Shown here piece by piece: positions 48,975 through 60,578 of a stretch of 64,000 nucleotides of DNA. A program made the translations under genes and the position numbers. Position 1 is the stretch's first letter, and every line of letters starts with the position of its first letter. This stretch comes from Arthrobacter oryzae (GTDB lineage: Bacteria > Actinomycetota > Actinomycetes > Actinomycetales > Micrococcaceae). The notes beneath the pieces were generated by a model. That model was not told the origin of the DNA. It worked only from the letters and a program-made list of their open reading frames with translations, and made no database searches. The stretch lies in contig NZ_JAUSSM010000005.1 of the NCBI RefSeq assembly GCF_030812315.1, positions 326,281 through 390,280 on the forward strand. Direction: 5' to 3'.

Positions 48975-49966
48975 CCAGCTCCGCAACCACCCGTCACTTC
49001 CTCAAGGACACCGACCTCACCCCCGCTGAGCAGGCCGAGGTCCTGGACCTGGCCGTCCGCATGAAGGCCGCGCCCTACAGCGTCCAGCCGTTCGCCGCCG
49101 AACGCAGCGGGCGCAAGACCGTCGCCGTCATCTTCGATAAGACCTCCACCCGGACCCGGGTCTCGTTCGCCACCGGCGTGGCGGACATGGGCGGAAACGC
49201 CCTGATCATCAACCCTGGCGAAGCGCAGATCGGCCACAAGGAATCGGTGGAGGACACCGCCAGGGTCCTGGAGCGCATGGTCTCCACCATCGTCTGGCGT
49301 ACCGGCGCACACGCGGGACTCGTGGCCATGGCGGAGAACTCCAAGGTCCCGGTCATCAACGCCCTGTGCGACGACTACCACCCCTGCCAGCTGCTGGCTG
49401 ACCTGCTTGCCGTCAAGGAACACAAGGGAGAGCTCAAGGGCCTCACCATGAGCTACCTCGGCGACTCCGCCAACAACATGGCGAACTCTTACCTGCTGGC
49501 CGGAGTGACCGCCGGGATGCACGTGCGCATCGCGGGTCCGGACGGCTACCTGCCGTCCGCCGATATCGTGGCCGCGGCCGAAGAGCGTGCAGCGGAAACG
49601 GGCGGCTCGGTCCTGATCACCACGGACGCCACGGAAGCGCTCAAGGGCGCCGATGTGGTCGCCACCGACACCTGGGTGTCCATGGGCCAGGAGGCCGAAA
49701 AGGAAGCCCGGCTCCAGCTGTTCCGCGACTACTCCGTGGACGAGGCGGCGATGCAGCTTGCGGCGCCGGACGCCGTCGTGCTTCACTGCCTGCCGGCGTA
49801 CCGGGGCTATGAGATCTCCGCGGGAGTCATCGACGGCCCGCAGTCGATCGTCTGGGACGAGGCGGAAAACCGCCTGCACGCCCAGAAGGCGCTGATGGCC
49901 TGGCTCATGCACCGGTCGGGGCTGGCCGTTGTTGACGGACTGGCGCCGGTCGGAGGACTCGGATAA
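48971..49966 (+). CDS. argF: Ornithine carbamoyltransferase
   Basis: Makes citrulline from ornithine and carbamoyl phosphate. Carbamoyl-phosphate motif [34 protein letters not shown] and [12 protein letters not shown] with the ornithine-loop Cys. 331 residues. GTG start; the last base of its TAA is the first base of the argR ATG. Confidence 0.97.
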   Translation: MTSSATTRHFLKDTDLTPAEQAEVLDLAVRMKAAPYSVQPFAAERSGRKTVAVIFDKTSTRTRVSFATGVADMGGNALIINPGEAQIGHKESVEDTARVLERMVSTIVWRTGAHAGLVAMAENSKVPVINALCDDYHPCQLLADLLAVKEHKGELKGLTMSYLGDSANNMANSYLLAGVTAGMHVRIAGPDGYLPSADIVAAAEERAAETGGSVLITTDATEALKGADVVATDTWVSMGQEAEKEARLQLFRDYSVDEAAMQLAAPDAVVLHCLPAYRGYEISAGVIDGPQSIVWDEAENRLHAQKALMAWLMHRSGLAVVDGLAPVGGLG

Positions 49967-50496
49967 TGTCCGTCCCTCCGGCGGCGCAGGGCGCGAGTCC
50001 GGCCACCAAAACGGCCAGGCTGGCGCGGATTACCGCGATCCTGACCGGCGAGTCGGTCCGTTCGCAGGCGGAGCTTGCAGCGCTGCTGGCGGACGACGGC
50101 GTCCAGGTCACCCAGGCCACGCTGTCCCGCGACCTCGTGGAACTCGGCGCCGTCCGGGTCCGCGGCAAGGACGGCGTGCTCGTCTACGCCGTTCCGGGGG
50201 AGGGCGGCGAGCGTGCGGCCAAGTCCGGCGTCACGCAGGAGATCCTGGATGCCCGGCTCGCACGGCTGTGCGGGGAACTGCTCGTCACCGCGGAAGCTTC
50301 GGCGAACATCGTGGTACTCAGGACCCCGCCGGGAGCGGCGAACTTCCTGGCCCTGGCCATCGACCATTCAGTCATGCCGTCCATCCTGGGGACCATCGCC
50401 GGGGACGACACCGTCCTGCTGGTCACCCGCGACCCGCTGGGCGGCGCGGACGTGGCCGCCCGCTTCCTGCATTTTGCAGAAGAAGCGGGCCAATAA
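49966..50496 (+). CDS. argR: Arginine repressor
   Basis: 176 residues: an N-terminal winged helix ([50 protein letters not shown]) and a C-terminal arginine-binding oligomerisation domain ([44 protein letters not shown]). Binds ARG boxes with arginine as co-repressor; likely sites are before argC. Coupled to argF by a 1-base overlap. Confidence 0.96.
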   Translation: MSVPPAAQGASPATKTARLARITAILTGESVRSQAELAALLADDGVQVTQATLSRDLVELGAVRVRGKDGVLVYAVPGEGGERAAKSGVTQEILDARLARLCGELLVTAEASANIVVLRTPPGAANFLALAIDHSVMPSILGTIAGDDTVLLVTRDPLGGADVAARFLHFAEEAGQ

Positions 50497-50539
50497 GCTT
50501 GAAAACAACCAAGAACCAAACAACTAAGGAGCATTTGAC

Positions 50540-53178
<2,639 letters not shown>

Positions 53179-53185
53179 CAGCCGC

Positions 53186-53285
53186 ACGCTCTCTCAGTTG
53201 TTGCAGCTTTTTGGCCAACGCTCTCTCACTTCCGCAAGAAAGTGAGAGAGCGTTGCCGGTATTCATGCAACAACTGAGAGAGCGT
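53186..53285. repeat. Nested 100-bp palindrome downstream of argH
   Basis: An outer perfect 20-bp inverted repeat (53186-53205 with 53266-53285) encloses an inner perfect 16-bp one (53216-53231 with 53240-53255). All four arms contain ACGCTCTCTCA or its complement. The inner part can act as the argH terminator. The double structure looks like a REP-type or MITE-like element. No other copy was seen in the window. Confidence 0.9.
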
Positions 53286-53325
53286 TGTGGGTTTACCGCT
53301 GAACGTTTCCCGCTAGCATGTCGCC

Positions 53326-53865
53326 ATGACCGATGCCTTCCGCCAGCACCTCCGTGCCCTGCCGGACTTTCCCGAAAATCTGCCGGATTTTGACGCAGGG
53401 GCTGCCCCGGCGGACCCGGCCGAACTGTTCCGGCGGTGGCTCGCGGAGGCGCTGGCCGCAGGCGAGCCGCAGCCGCACGCGTGCAGCCTGTCCACCGTGG
53501 GGCCCGGGGCGCAGCCCTCGTCCCGGATGCTGATCCTGAAGGACATCGACGACGACGGCTGGCACATCGCGACGTCGCGCACCTCGCGCAAGGGGAGGGA
53601 ACTCGCGGCCAACCCGAAGGCCGCACTGAATTTCTACTGGCCGCTGCAAGGCAGGCAGGTCCGGGTGGCTGGCCCCGTCGTGGCACTTTCCGCGGAGGCG
53701 TCCGCGGCGGACTGGGATGCCAGGCCCGCGTCGGACGGCAGCCGGAATCCGGACTGGCAGCTCTATGCCATCCAGCCGCTGGAGATCGAGTTCTGGCAGG
53801 CACGCCACGACCGCCGCCACGTGCGCCACCGCTATGGTCCGGGCCAGGAGCGCGGGCTGCGTTAA
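53326..53865 (+). CDS. Pyridoxamine 5'-phosphate oxidase family flavoprotein
   Basis: 179 residues, FMN-binding split barrel. SRMLILKDIDDDGWHIATSRTSRKGRELAANPKAALNFYWPLQGRQVRVAGPV matches PdxH, including the FMN-contact S/R pattern, and the C-terminal LEIEFWQARHDRRHVRHRY carries the PNPOx dimer tail. It is shorter than E. coli PdxH. It may be a PdxH-type enzyme of pyridoxal phosphate salvage or a related flavin reductase. Confidence 0.85.
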   Translation: MTDAFRQHLRALPDFPENLPDFDAGAAPADPAELFRRWLAEALAAGEPQPHACSLSTVGPGAQPSSRMLILKDIDDDGWHIATSRTSRKGRELAANPKAALNFYWPLQGRQVRVAGPVVALSAEASAADWDARPASDGSRNPDWQLYAIQPLEIEFWQARHDRRHVRHRYGPGQERGLR

Positions 53866-53895
53866 GTCGGATTAACCGTCCGCTACGATTGCCAT

Positions 53896-54633
53896 ATGAC
53901 CGCAATCACACCGGACGCACTGCTCGCCGAACTCCACAAAGCTGCCGACGTCGTTGCCTCCCAAGCCGGCAAACTCACCGAAGAAGACGTCTCCGCACCC
54001 TCCACGCTGCCAGGCTGGACGCGCGGGCACGTCCTGGCGCACATCGCCGGGATCTCGAACGCCATGGCCCGGCAACTCGAATTCGCCAGCCGCGGCGAGA
54101 CCGTGGATCTGTACGACGGCGGCTATGAAGGCCGCACCAAGGCTATCGAGATGGCCGCCGGACACAGCCTGGCGCAGCATCGTGCCGATCTGGACTCTGC
54201 GCTGGAACGGGCCCTGCGGGCCTTCGATTCTTTGGATGCTGCCGGCTGGCAGGTGCCTATTTCCTACCGCGGCGGAGTGGTGCTGGACGGAGGTTCCGCC
54301 CTGTGGCGGGAACTCGTGATCCATACCTCGGACCTCAACACCGGACTCGGTCCCGAGACCTGGAGCCGCACGTTCTGCGAGGAGCTTTTCGGATTCCTGG
54401 CGGCACGTGTTCCGGAGGGGCAGAAGTTCGTGCTCCAGCCCCTGGGCCTGCCGCCGGTGACTATTGGCACGGGAAACCGGTCCACTGTCATCAACGGAAT
54501 GCTGACGGACATTGCCGCGTGGCTGGCGGGACGCGAACCGACACTGGGAAGCCTGCGCGCGTCTGCAGCTGCCGACGGTGTTGACCTCCCGGAGCTCCTG
54601 CCCTGGCCTTCGGGCGTTCCGATCACCAAATAG
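53896..54633 (+). CDS. Maleylpyruvate isomerase-type mycothiol-dependent enzyme (DinB-like)
   Basis: 245 residues. DinB/MDMPI metal-binding N domain with LPGWTRGHVLAHIAGISNAMARQLEFA (His ligand) and the later H in LWRELVIHTSDLNTGL, then the MDMPI C-terminal domain. Members use mycothiol, the actinobacterial thiol, or bind metals. The substrate is not predictable. It sits between an FMN enzyme and alkylation-repair genes. Confidence 0.85.
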   Translation: MTAITPDALLAELHKAADVVASQAGKLTEEDVSAPSTLPGWTRGHVLAHIAGISNAMARQLEFASRGETVDLYDGGYEGRTKAIEMAAGHSLAQHRADLDSALERALRAFDSLDAAGWQVPISYRGGVVLDGGSALWRELVIHTSDLNTGLGPETWSRTFCEELFGFLAARVPEGQKFVLQPLGLPPVTIGTGNRSTVINGMLTDIAAWLAGREPTLGSLRASAAADGVDLPELLPWPSGVPITK

Positions 54634-54654
54634 CCGCAGCGCACCCCGCTGGTG

Positions 54655-55149
54655 TCAGCGCTTTTCGCGTCCCAGCAAGCTTTCCTTGACCTTGAGCCCC
54701 CACCTGAATCCGCCCAGCGTGCCGTCCGTCCGTACCACGCGGTGGCACGGCACGAACAGGGCTGCCGCGTTCAAGGCACACGCACTGGCCGCGGCGCGGA
54801 CAGCCTTCGGGTTCCCGGACAGCTCAGCGTATTCGGTGTACGTCACTGCCCTTCCGGGGCTGACCGTCCGGAGGACGTCCCAGGCATGGCTGCGGAACGG
54901 CCCGGACTTCTGCAGCACCCGCACCCGCATGGCAGGCTCCGGATCGCCGGCGTAGAAAGCATCCACGGCGTCAGAAATTTCGCCCAGCTCCAGGACCGGG
55001 ACGAACTCGTCCGGCAGCAGCTCGGGATGGATCTGGCCGGTCAGCTCCGCCGGCTCCGCGGTCCAGCCGGACGCCAGGACGGCGCCGTCGCGGGCAATGA
55101 TGGTGAACGGGCCGTCCGGAGTGGACATGGTCAGTAATTCGGCTTTCAT
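54655..55149 (-). CDS. ogt: Methylated-DNA--[protein]-cysteine S-methyltransferase
   Basis: Suicide repair protein for O6-alkylguanine. Active-site Cys135 in LFVPCHRVVRTDG, helix-turn-helix region TVSPGRAVTYTEYAELSGNPKAVRAA. 164 residues from ATG 55149; a TTG at 55170 would add seven. It follows the Ada-AlkA gene on the same strand by 45 bp, forming a two-gene alkylation-response operon. Confidence 0.93.
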   Translation of the reverse strand: MKAELLTMSTPDGPFTIIARDGAVLASGWTAEPAELTGQIHPELLPDEFVPVLELGEISDAVDAFYAGDPEPAMRVRVLQKSGPFRSHAWDVLRTVSPGRAVTYTEYAELSGNPKAVRAAASACALNAAALFVPCHRVVRTDGTLGGFRWGLKVKESLLGREKR

Positions 55150-55194
55150 GGCTTCGCTTTCTTGGGTCAAGTCTTCTGAGCTAGATCGTCTGGG

Positions 55195-56715
55195 TTAAAT
55201 CGCCGGAACGGCAGACGGCGTGGTTACCGGGAGCTTGGGTTTGGGCTTGGAGCGCAGGGCCGCCGCACGCCAGAGGTGCATCGTGGCATACGAGCGCCAG
55301 GGGCGTACTTCGGTGAAATCCGCTGTGTGTTCGCCGGGCGGCCGGCCGTTCGCCTGTGTGCCGGCGTCGAGCGCAAGGATCCCGTTTCTCACCGCGGCAT
55401 CGTTGGCCAGGAAAACGTCCGGGGCCCCGATCACCCGCATTGCAACGTATCCCACGGTCCACGGTCCGACGCCGGGGAGCGGGAGGAGCTTGGCGTGCAG
55501 CCCGGCGAGGTCGTCGCCGTAGCCGAGTTCGAGATCCCCGGAGGCTATGGCGGCAGCGGCGGTACGGACGGAATCGATCCGCCGCTGCGGACCACGCAGC
55601 AGGCCGAAGCCGGAGTCGGCGATCTCGGTGGCCGTCGGGAACAACCGGTGCAGGCCGTCCGCGGGCACCTGGCTCTCACTTCCGCAGCCGGACAGCTGGG
55701 TCAGCGCCGTCCGGGCGGCTGCGACGGTGATCTGCTGTCCGATCATGGCCCGAATCAGCAGCTCCTGCGGATCCACAGCCCCGGGCATCCGCATGCCGGG
55801 CAGGGCTTTGACGGCCGGCCCCAGCCGCGGATCGGCCGCCAGCGCGCTGTCGATGGCCACCGGGTCGGCATCGAGATCCAGGAGCCGCCGGACCCGGCTG
55901 AGCAGGGACGGCAGGTCCCGCAGGTCCACTGCACCGATGGTGAGGATCAGGGGCCGCCCCGGGGCGCCGGCGTCGTACTCAACGCTGAAGCGGGCATCGG
56001 CGTGGGGGAGCCGCAGGGTCCTGGCGTAGGAGGTCGAGGTACCGGTCTCGATTCCCGGAATGGACCGGACCGCGAGGAAGTCGAAAATGCCCGGGTCGAA
56101 CGGTTCACGGTAGGGCAGGTTGAGCGTCAGTGCCGTTGTGGCGGGCGGTGCCCGGTGGTGGCGGGCGGTGCCCCGCAGCGCCGTGGGCGTCATGGCAAAG
56201 ACCTCGCCGATGGTTTCGTTGAACTGGCGGACGCTGCTGAACCCGGCCGCGAAGGCCACGTCGGCGAGCTTCATCTGCGTGGATACCAGAAGGGTACGGG
56301 CGGTCTGCGCCCTGCTGGCCCGTGCCAGCGACAACGGACCGGCGCCCAGCTCGTGGCTGAGGATCCGGTTGAGCTGCCGTGACGAGTAACCCAGCCGCGA
56401 GGCAAGCCCCTCCACGCCGTCGCGGTTGATCACGCCGTCGTTGATGAGCCGCATGGCCCGGCCGGCGATATCGGAACGGATGTTCCACGCGGGTGTGCCC
56501 GGAACGGCTTCCGGAAGGCATCGCTTGCAGGCTCGGTACCCTGCGTCATGGGCGGCAGCGGACGTTTCGTAGAACGTGACGTTCTCCGCCTTCGGCGTCC
56601 TGGCAGGGCAGGACGGACGGCAGTAGATGCCGGTTGTCCTGACAGCCGTATAGAACTGCCCGTCGAAACGGGTGTCGCGGGCATCGATAGCCCGGTAGCG
56701 TTGCCAGAAGTCCAT
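55195..56715 (-). CDS. Ada-type regulator fused to AlkA 3-methyladenine DNA glycosylase
   Basis: 506 residues, three modules. Residues 1-75: Ada methylphosphotriester domain with Zn cysteines C32, C36, C63, C66. About 80-185: AraC-type double helix-turn-helix ([31 protein letters not shown]). About 195-490: AlkA with Hh[22 protein letters not shown] and the catalytic Asp in [10 protein letters not shown]. Methylation of C32 probably turns it into an activator of its own operon, which includes ogt. The O6-guanine domain of E. coli Ada is missing and is supplied by ogt. Confidence 0.93.
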   Translation of the reverse strand: MDFWQRYRAIDARDTRFDGQFYTAVRTTGIYCRPSCPARTPKAENVTFYETSAAAHDAGYRACKRCLPEAVPGTPAWNIRSDIAGRAMRLINDGVINRDGVEGLASRLGYSSRQLNRILSHELGAGPLSLARASRAQTARTLLVSTQMKLADVAFAAGFSSVRQFNETIGEVFAMTPTALRGTARHHRAPPATTALTLNLPYREPFDPGIFDFLAVRSIPGIETGTSTSYARTLRLPHADARFSVEYDAGAPGRPLILTIGAVDLRDLPSLLSRVRRLLDLDADPVAIDSALAADPRLGPAVKALPGMRMPGAVDPQELLIRAMIGQQITVAAARTALTQLSGCGSESQVPADGLHRLFPTATEIADSGFGLLRGPQRRIDSVRTAAAAIASGDLELGYGDDLAGLHAKLLPLPGVGPWTVGYVAMRVIGAPDVFLANDAAVRNGILALDAGTQANGRPPGEHTADFTEVRPWRSYATMHLWRAAALRSKPKPKLPVTTPSAVPAI

Positions 56716-56809
56716 GGCTCCATCCTGTCAGCTCGCCACAGCCGGTGCTAGCGGAAATCGGACACGGCCGTGGCGGTATATATCAAGCCGGTCTTGTTAA
56801 AGTCGATGC

Positions 56810-57463
56810 ATGAGCAGCAGCCCGCCACGAACCGGACACGAACATGCCGTGCGGCAGCTGCTGTCCGGGGACGCCCGGCACGTGGCGCCCCTGCTGCTCG
56901 GCGCGGTTCTTACCTATGACAGTCCCGAAGGTGCGGTCTCGGTCCGGATCACCGAGGTGGAGGCCTACCTCGGGCCGCACGACTCCCAGCACCCGGACCC
57001 GGGTTCCCACACGTTCCGCGGCCCCACCGGGCGCAATAAGCCCATGTTCGGACCGGCCGGGCATCTGTACGTCTACTTCACCTACGGAATGCACTACTGC
57101 GCCAACATTGTCTGCGGACCGCCCGGGGTTGCCTCGGCGCTGCTGCTCCGTGGCGGGGAAATAGTGGGCGGCCAAGAACTTGCACGGACGCGGCGTCCGA
57201 CGTCGAAATCCCCCAAGGATCTGGCCAGCGGGCCAGCCCGGCTTGCCACGGCACTGGGACTGACGACGGCGGACAGCGGCCGGGACGTCCTCGGCGAACC
57301 GTTCCGGCTGGAGCTGCCGGTGTCACGGGCACGCGACATCAGCACGGGACCGCGCGTCGGGGTTTCAGGTGCGGGGGGCAGCCACGCCTATCCGTGGCGG
57401 TACTGGCTGACCGGTGACCCCACGGTCTCGCGCTATAAGGCCGCGAAAGCCCGTCCGGTTTAG
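56810..57463 (+). CDS. DNA-3-methyladenine glycosylase, Aag/MPG family
   Basis: 217 residues. Catalytic Glu in RITEVEAYLGPHDSQ, and the family core SHTFRGPTGRNKPMFGPAGHLYVYFTYGMHYCANIVC. Excises alkylated purines by a fold unrelated to AlkA. Divergent from the Ada-AlkA gene across 94 bp, so the two glycosylases may share regulation. No Ada-box motif was confirmed. Confidence 0.92.
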   Translation: MSSSPPRTGHEHAVRQLLSGDARHVAPLLLGAVLTYDSPEGAVSVRITEVEAYLGPHDSQHPDPGSHTFRGPTGRNKPMFGPAGHLYVYFTYGMHYCANIVCGPPGVASALLLRGGEIVGGQELARTRRPTSKSPKDLASGPARLATALGLTTADSGRDVLGEPFRLELPVSRARDISTGPRVGVSGAGGSHAYPWRYWLTGDPTVSRYKAAKARPV

Positions 57464-57523
57464 GCGCCGCTGCCATACGGGGCGGACCGTGAAGAATGGC
57501 CGCCACCGGCATAGGGTGGATGC

Positions 57524-58081
57524 GTGAATCAATCCGAGCCGGGCCAAGCCAGAAGAACCGTCCCCGTGGACCAGCTGATCAACAGCCTGTGCGCCACGGT
57601 GCCGGACTACCCCAAGCCGGGCATCATCTTCAAGGACCTGACGCCTGTCTTTGCCAACGGTGCGGCGCTGCGCGCTGTCGTGGACGCACTGGTGGAGCCG
57701 TTCAAAGGACAGTTCGACGCCGTGGCCGGAGTTGAAGCGCGCGGCTTCCTGCTGGCGGCCGCTGCCGCCTACGCCACCAACACCGGCGTCGTCACAGTCC
57801 GGAAAGCCGGCAAACTACCTCGCAAGGTGGTCGCCGAGGACTACGCGCTGGAGTACGGCACCGCAACGCTGGAACTGCACACCACCGACCTGCCTGCCGG
57901 GAGCCGTGTGCTGATTCTCGACGACGTCCTGGCGACCGGCGGCACGCTCGGCGCCGCCACCAGGCTGTTTGAACGGTGCGGCGTCCATGTTTCCGGAGTG
58001 GGCGTGGTCATGGAGCTCGGCGAACTCCGCGGGCGTTCGGCGCTTACCGGCCACCGTGTCCGCTCGCTCATCCGGATCTGA
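57524..58081 (+). CDS. apt: Adenine phosphoribosyltransferase
   Basis: Salvages adenine to AMP. PRPP motif VLILDDVLATGGTL, N-terminal DYPKPGIIFKDLTPVFAN and VAGVEARGFLLAAAAAY. 185 residues from GTG; about 14 residues precede the family core. A direct repeat GGGATCGGTGCCGC (two copies) lies just after the stop. Confidence 0.95.
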   Translation: MNQSEPGQARRTVPVDQLINSLCATVPDYPKPGIIFKDLTPVFANGAALRAVVDALVEPFKGQFDAVAGVEARGFLLAAAAAYATNTGVVTVRKAGKLPRKVVAEDYALEYGTATLELHTTDLPAGSRVLILDDVLATGGTLGAATRLFERCGVHVSGVGVVMELGELRGRSALTGHRVRSLIRI

Positions 58082-58227
58082 CGTGGGCCTCCGGGGATCG
58101 GTGCCGCCGGGATCGGTGCCGCGGGGAGTTTGGCACCGGAAAACGGCGAAACTGAAATGTTTCAGGCGCGTTCACCAAAATGGTTGTAGAATGGACGGTC
58201 CGTCTTTTGCGATAGGGGAAAGTCTCG

Positions 58228-60456
58228 ATGTTCGACGCTGATTTGGCCCATGAACGGGACTACGTTGCTGGACTGTATGCCCGCCTCGATGAGTTGCGCG
58301 AGGAAAAGCGTACTCAACTGGCCCAGGTCCGCCGTGCCGGAGCCGTGGGAACCATGCAGAACGTTTCCGAACGGGACGCCTTCGCGGCCCTCTATGAGGA
58401 CCGCCTGGCGCAGCTGGATGCTGTGGACGACCGGCTGGTGTTCGGCCGCCTCGACCTGGACTCGGGGGAGGCACAGTACATCGGCCGTATCGGCCTCACC
58501 ACGGATGACCTCCAGCGGCTCATGGTTGACTGGCGCGCGCCTGAAGCCGGGCATTTCTACCAGGCCACGGCCTTCGACCGCCAGGGCGTGCGCCGCCGCC
58601 GCCATCTGATCCTGCAGGGCCGCGAGGTCAAGGCCATTGAAGACGACGTCCTTGACGCCGGCATGCTGGCCGACAATGAATCGCTGCAGGGGGAGGGGGC
58701 CCTGCTGGCGGCCCTGAACTCCAAGCGCACCGGACGCATGTCGGACATCGTGGGCACCATCCAGTCCGAACAGGACAGGATCATCCGCTCCTCCATCTCC
58801 GGAGCCGTCGTTGTCCAGGGTGGCCCCGGTACGGGCAAGACCGCCGTCGCGCTGCACCGCGCCGCTTACCTGCTCTATACCCACCGCGACCGGCTCAAGA
58901 CTGCCGGAGTGCTCCTCGTGGGCCCGTCGTCGTCGTTCATGAAGTACATCGAACGCGTCCTGCCGTCCCTCGGCGAGACGGGCGTCGTCATGGCGAGCGT
59001 CGGCCGGCTGATGCCGGGCATCAACGCCGTACCGGAACAGGAAGCCGACGTCGCAGCCGTCAAGGGACGGCTTTCCATGGCCGAGGTGGTGGCCAATGCC
59101 GTGGCCAACCGGCAGCGCATTCCCGCCGAGAACCGGATCCTTGAAGTGGACGGCCGCAAGTTGCTCCTGACCCCGCGCCAGGTGCGCCGGGCACGGGAAA
59201 AGGCCCGCGCCACGCACAAGCCGCACAACGAGGCGCGCCTGACGTTCGTGAAGATCCTGCTCCGCGAACTGACCGAACAGATGACCGAGCTCGTTGAAAC
59301 CGGCAGCATCGGCAACAATGCCGACCGCTCGTATCTGGCCGAGGACGTCCGCACGGCACGCGATGTGCGGATCGCGCTCAACCTCTGCTGGATGCCGATG
59401 ACGCCGGAAAAGCTCATCTCCGAGCTGTTCAGCAAACCGGCCATCCTCGAAGCCTGCACCCCCGATCTCACCGACGCCGAACGCGCCCTGCTGAGCCGTC
59501 CGGCTGACAGCCCGTGGACCGAGGCGGATGTGCCGTTGCTGGATGAGGCCGCCGAACTGCTGGGCGAGCTTGATCCCGCGGCCGGCCGCGGACTGGCCCA
59601 GCAGGAGCATGACCGTGCACGGGACATCGCCAACGCGAAGCAGACCCTGGTGAACATGGAAACTGCCGGCGTGGACGTGCTGATGACGGCCGAGGAACTC
59701 GTCGACCAGAACCAGGAGCGCGAAGCGCGGCTCACCGCTGCAGAACGCGCCACGAGCGACCGCACGTGGGCCTTCGGGCACATTGTGGTTGACGAGGCCC
59801 AGGAACTGTCGCCCATGCAGTGGCGCCTGCTGGTCCGGCGGTGCCCGCTGAAGTCGTTCACGATCGTCGGCGACATCGCCCAGACCAGTTCCGTAGCGGG
59901 TGCCAATTCCTGGCAGAGCGCGCTGGAACCGATGTTCGGCAACCGCTGGCAGCTCGAGGAACTCACGGTCAACTACCGCACTCCGTCGCAGATCGCTGAA
60001 GCGGCGGCCAGGATGGCCACCGCTGCCGGGCTGGTCGTCTCGGCCCCCAAAGCAGTCCGCGAAGGCCGCTGGTCGCCGATCATTGACCGCGTGGATGACG
60101 GTACCGTGGTCAGCCGGCTCGTTGAGGTCCTCCCGGACGAACTGAATGCGCTCGACGGCGGTTTGCTCGCGGTGATTGCCGACGGCGACCTGTTGCCGCA
60201 GGCCACGTCGGCGCTGCGCGCTGCCTATGGCCGCCGCGTCGGTACCGGTGCCGGCAGCTACGAGCAGGACATTGTGGTCATCAGCCCAAGGGAAGCCAAG
60301 GGCCTGGAGTTTGACGGCGTGGTAGTGCTGGAACCGGCCATGATGCTCAACCACGAGCACGGACGGGTCGGTGACTTGTATGTTGCCATGACCCGGCCGA
60401 CGCAGCGACTGCGGCTCATCGCGGCGGCCCCGGTGCCGGCAGGCATCGAACGCTAA
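58228..60456 (+). CDS. helR: HelD/HelR-type RNA polymerase recycling ATPase
   Basis: 742-residue UvrD-like ATPase. N-terminal coiled coil (DLAHERDYVAGLYARLDELREEKRTQL) that enters the RNA polymerase secondary channel, Walker A GGPGTGKT at 198-205, Walker B HIVVDEAQELS, motif III VGDIAQTSS, and MTRPTQRL at the end. HelD proteins strip stalled RNA polymerase from DNA, and HelR members displace rifamycins. ATG with GGGGAAAG upstream; a -10 TAGAAT lies about 40 bp before the ATG. No rifamycin-element palindrome was recognised, so resistance induction is unproven. Confidence 0.9.
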   Translation: MFDADLAHERDYVAGLYARLDELREEKRTQLAQVRRAGAVGTMQNVSERDAFAALYEDRLAQLDAVDDRLVFGRLDLDSGEAQYIGRIGLTTDDLQRLMVDWRAPEAGHFYQATAFDRQGVRRRRHLILQGREVKAIEDDVLDAGMLADNESLQGEGALLAALNSKRTGRMSDIVGTIQSEQDRIIRSSISGAVVVQGGPGTGKTAVALHRAAYLLYTHRDRLKTAGVLLVGPSSSFMKYIERVLPSLGETGVVMASVGRLMPGINAVPEQEADVAAVKGRLSMAEVVANAVANRQRIPAENRILEVDGRKLLLTPRQVRRAREKARATHKPHNEARLTFVKILLRELTEQMTELVETGSIGNNADRSYLAEDVRTARDVRIALNLCWMPMTPEKLISELFSKPAILEACTPDLTDAERALLSRPADSPWTEADVPLLDEAAELLGELDPAAGRGLAQQEHDRARDIANAKQTLVNMETAGVDVLMTAEELVDQNQEREARLTAAERATSDRTWAFGHIVVDEAQELSPMQWRLLVRRCPLKSFTIVGDIAQTSSVAGANSWQSALEPMFGNRWQLEELTVNYRTPSQIAEAAARMATAAGLVVSAPKAVREGRWSPIIDRVDDGTVVSRLVEVLPDELNALDGGLLAVIADGDLLPQATSALRAAYGRRVGTGAGSYEQDIVVISPREAKGLEFDGVVVLEPAMMLNHEHGRVGDLYVAMTRPTQRLRLIAAAPVPAGIER

Positions 60457-60578
60457 TCCCCGACGGCGGGGGACCGGACTCTACCGGCCTCCCGCCTGCC
60501 CGGCGGCACTGTCAGGCTGCGCTGGCCGGACTTGTCACGCTGCGCTGGAGGCCGGCCAATCCTGCTAACTTAGATCAC

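Noticed and set aside
58082..58227. Rifamycin-associated element upstream of helR
   Set aside because: No long palindrome of the remembered type; only a direct repeat and a -10.
58162..60360. A 732-codon open frame on the minus strand opposite helR
   Set aside because: High GC leaves the antisense frame open. The translation has no recognisable domain, while the plus strand encodes a full HelD ATPase.
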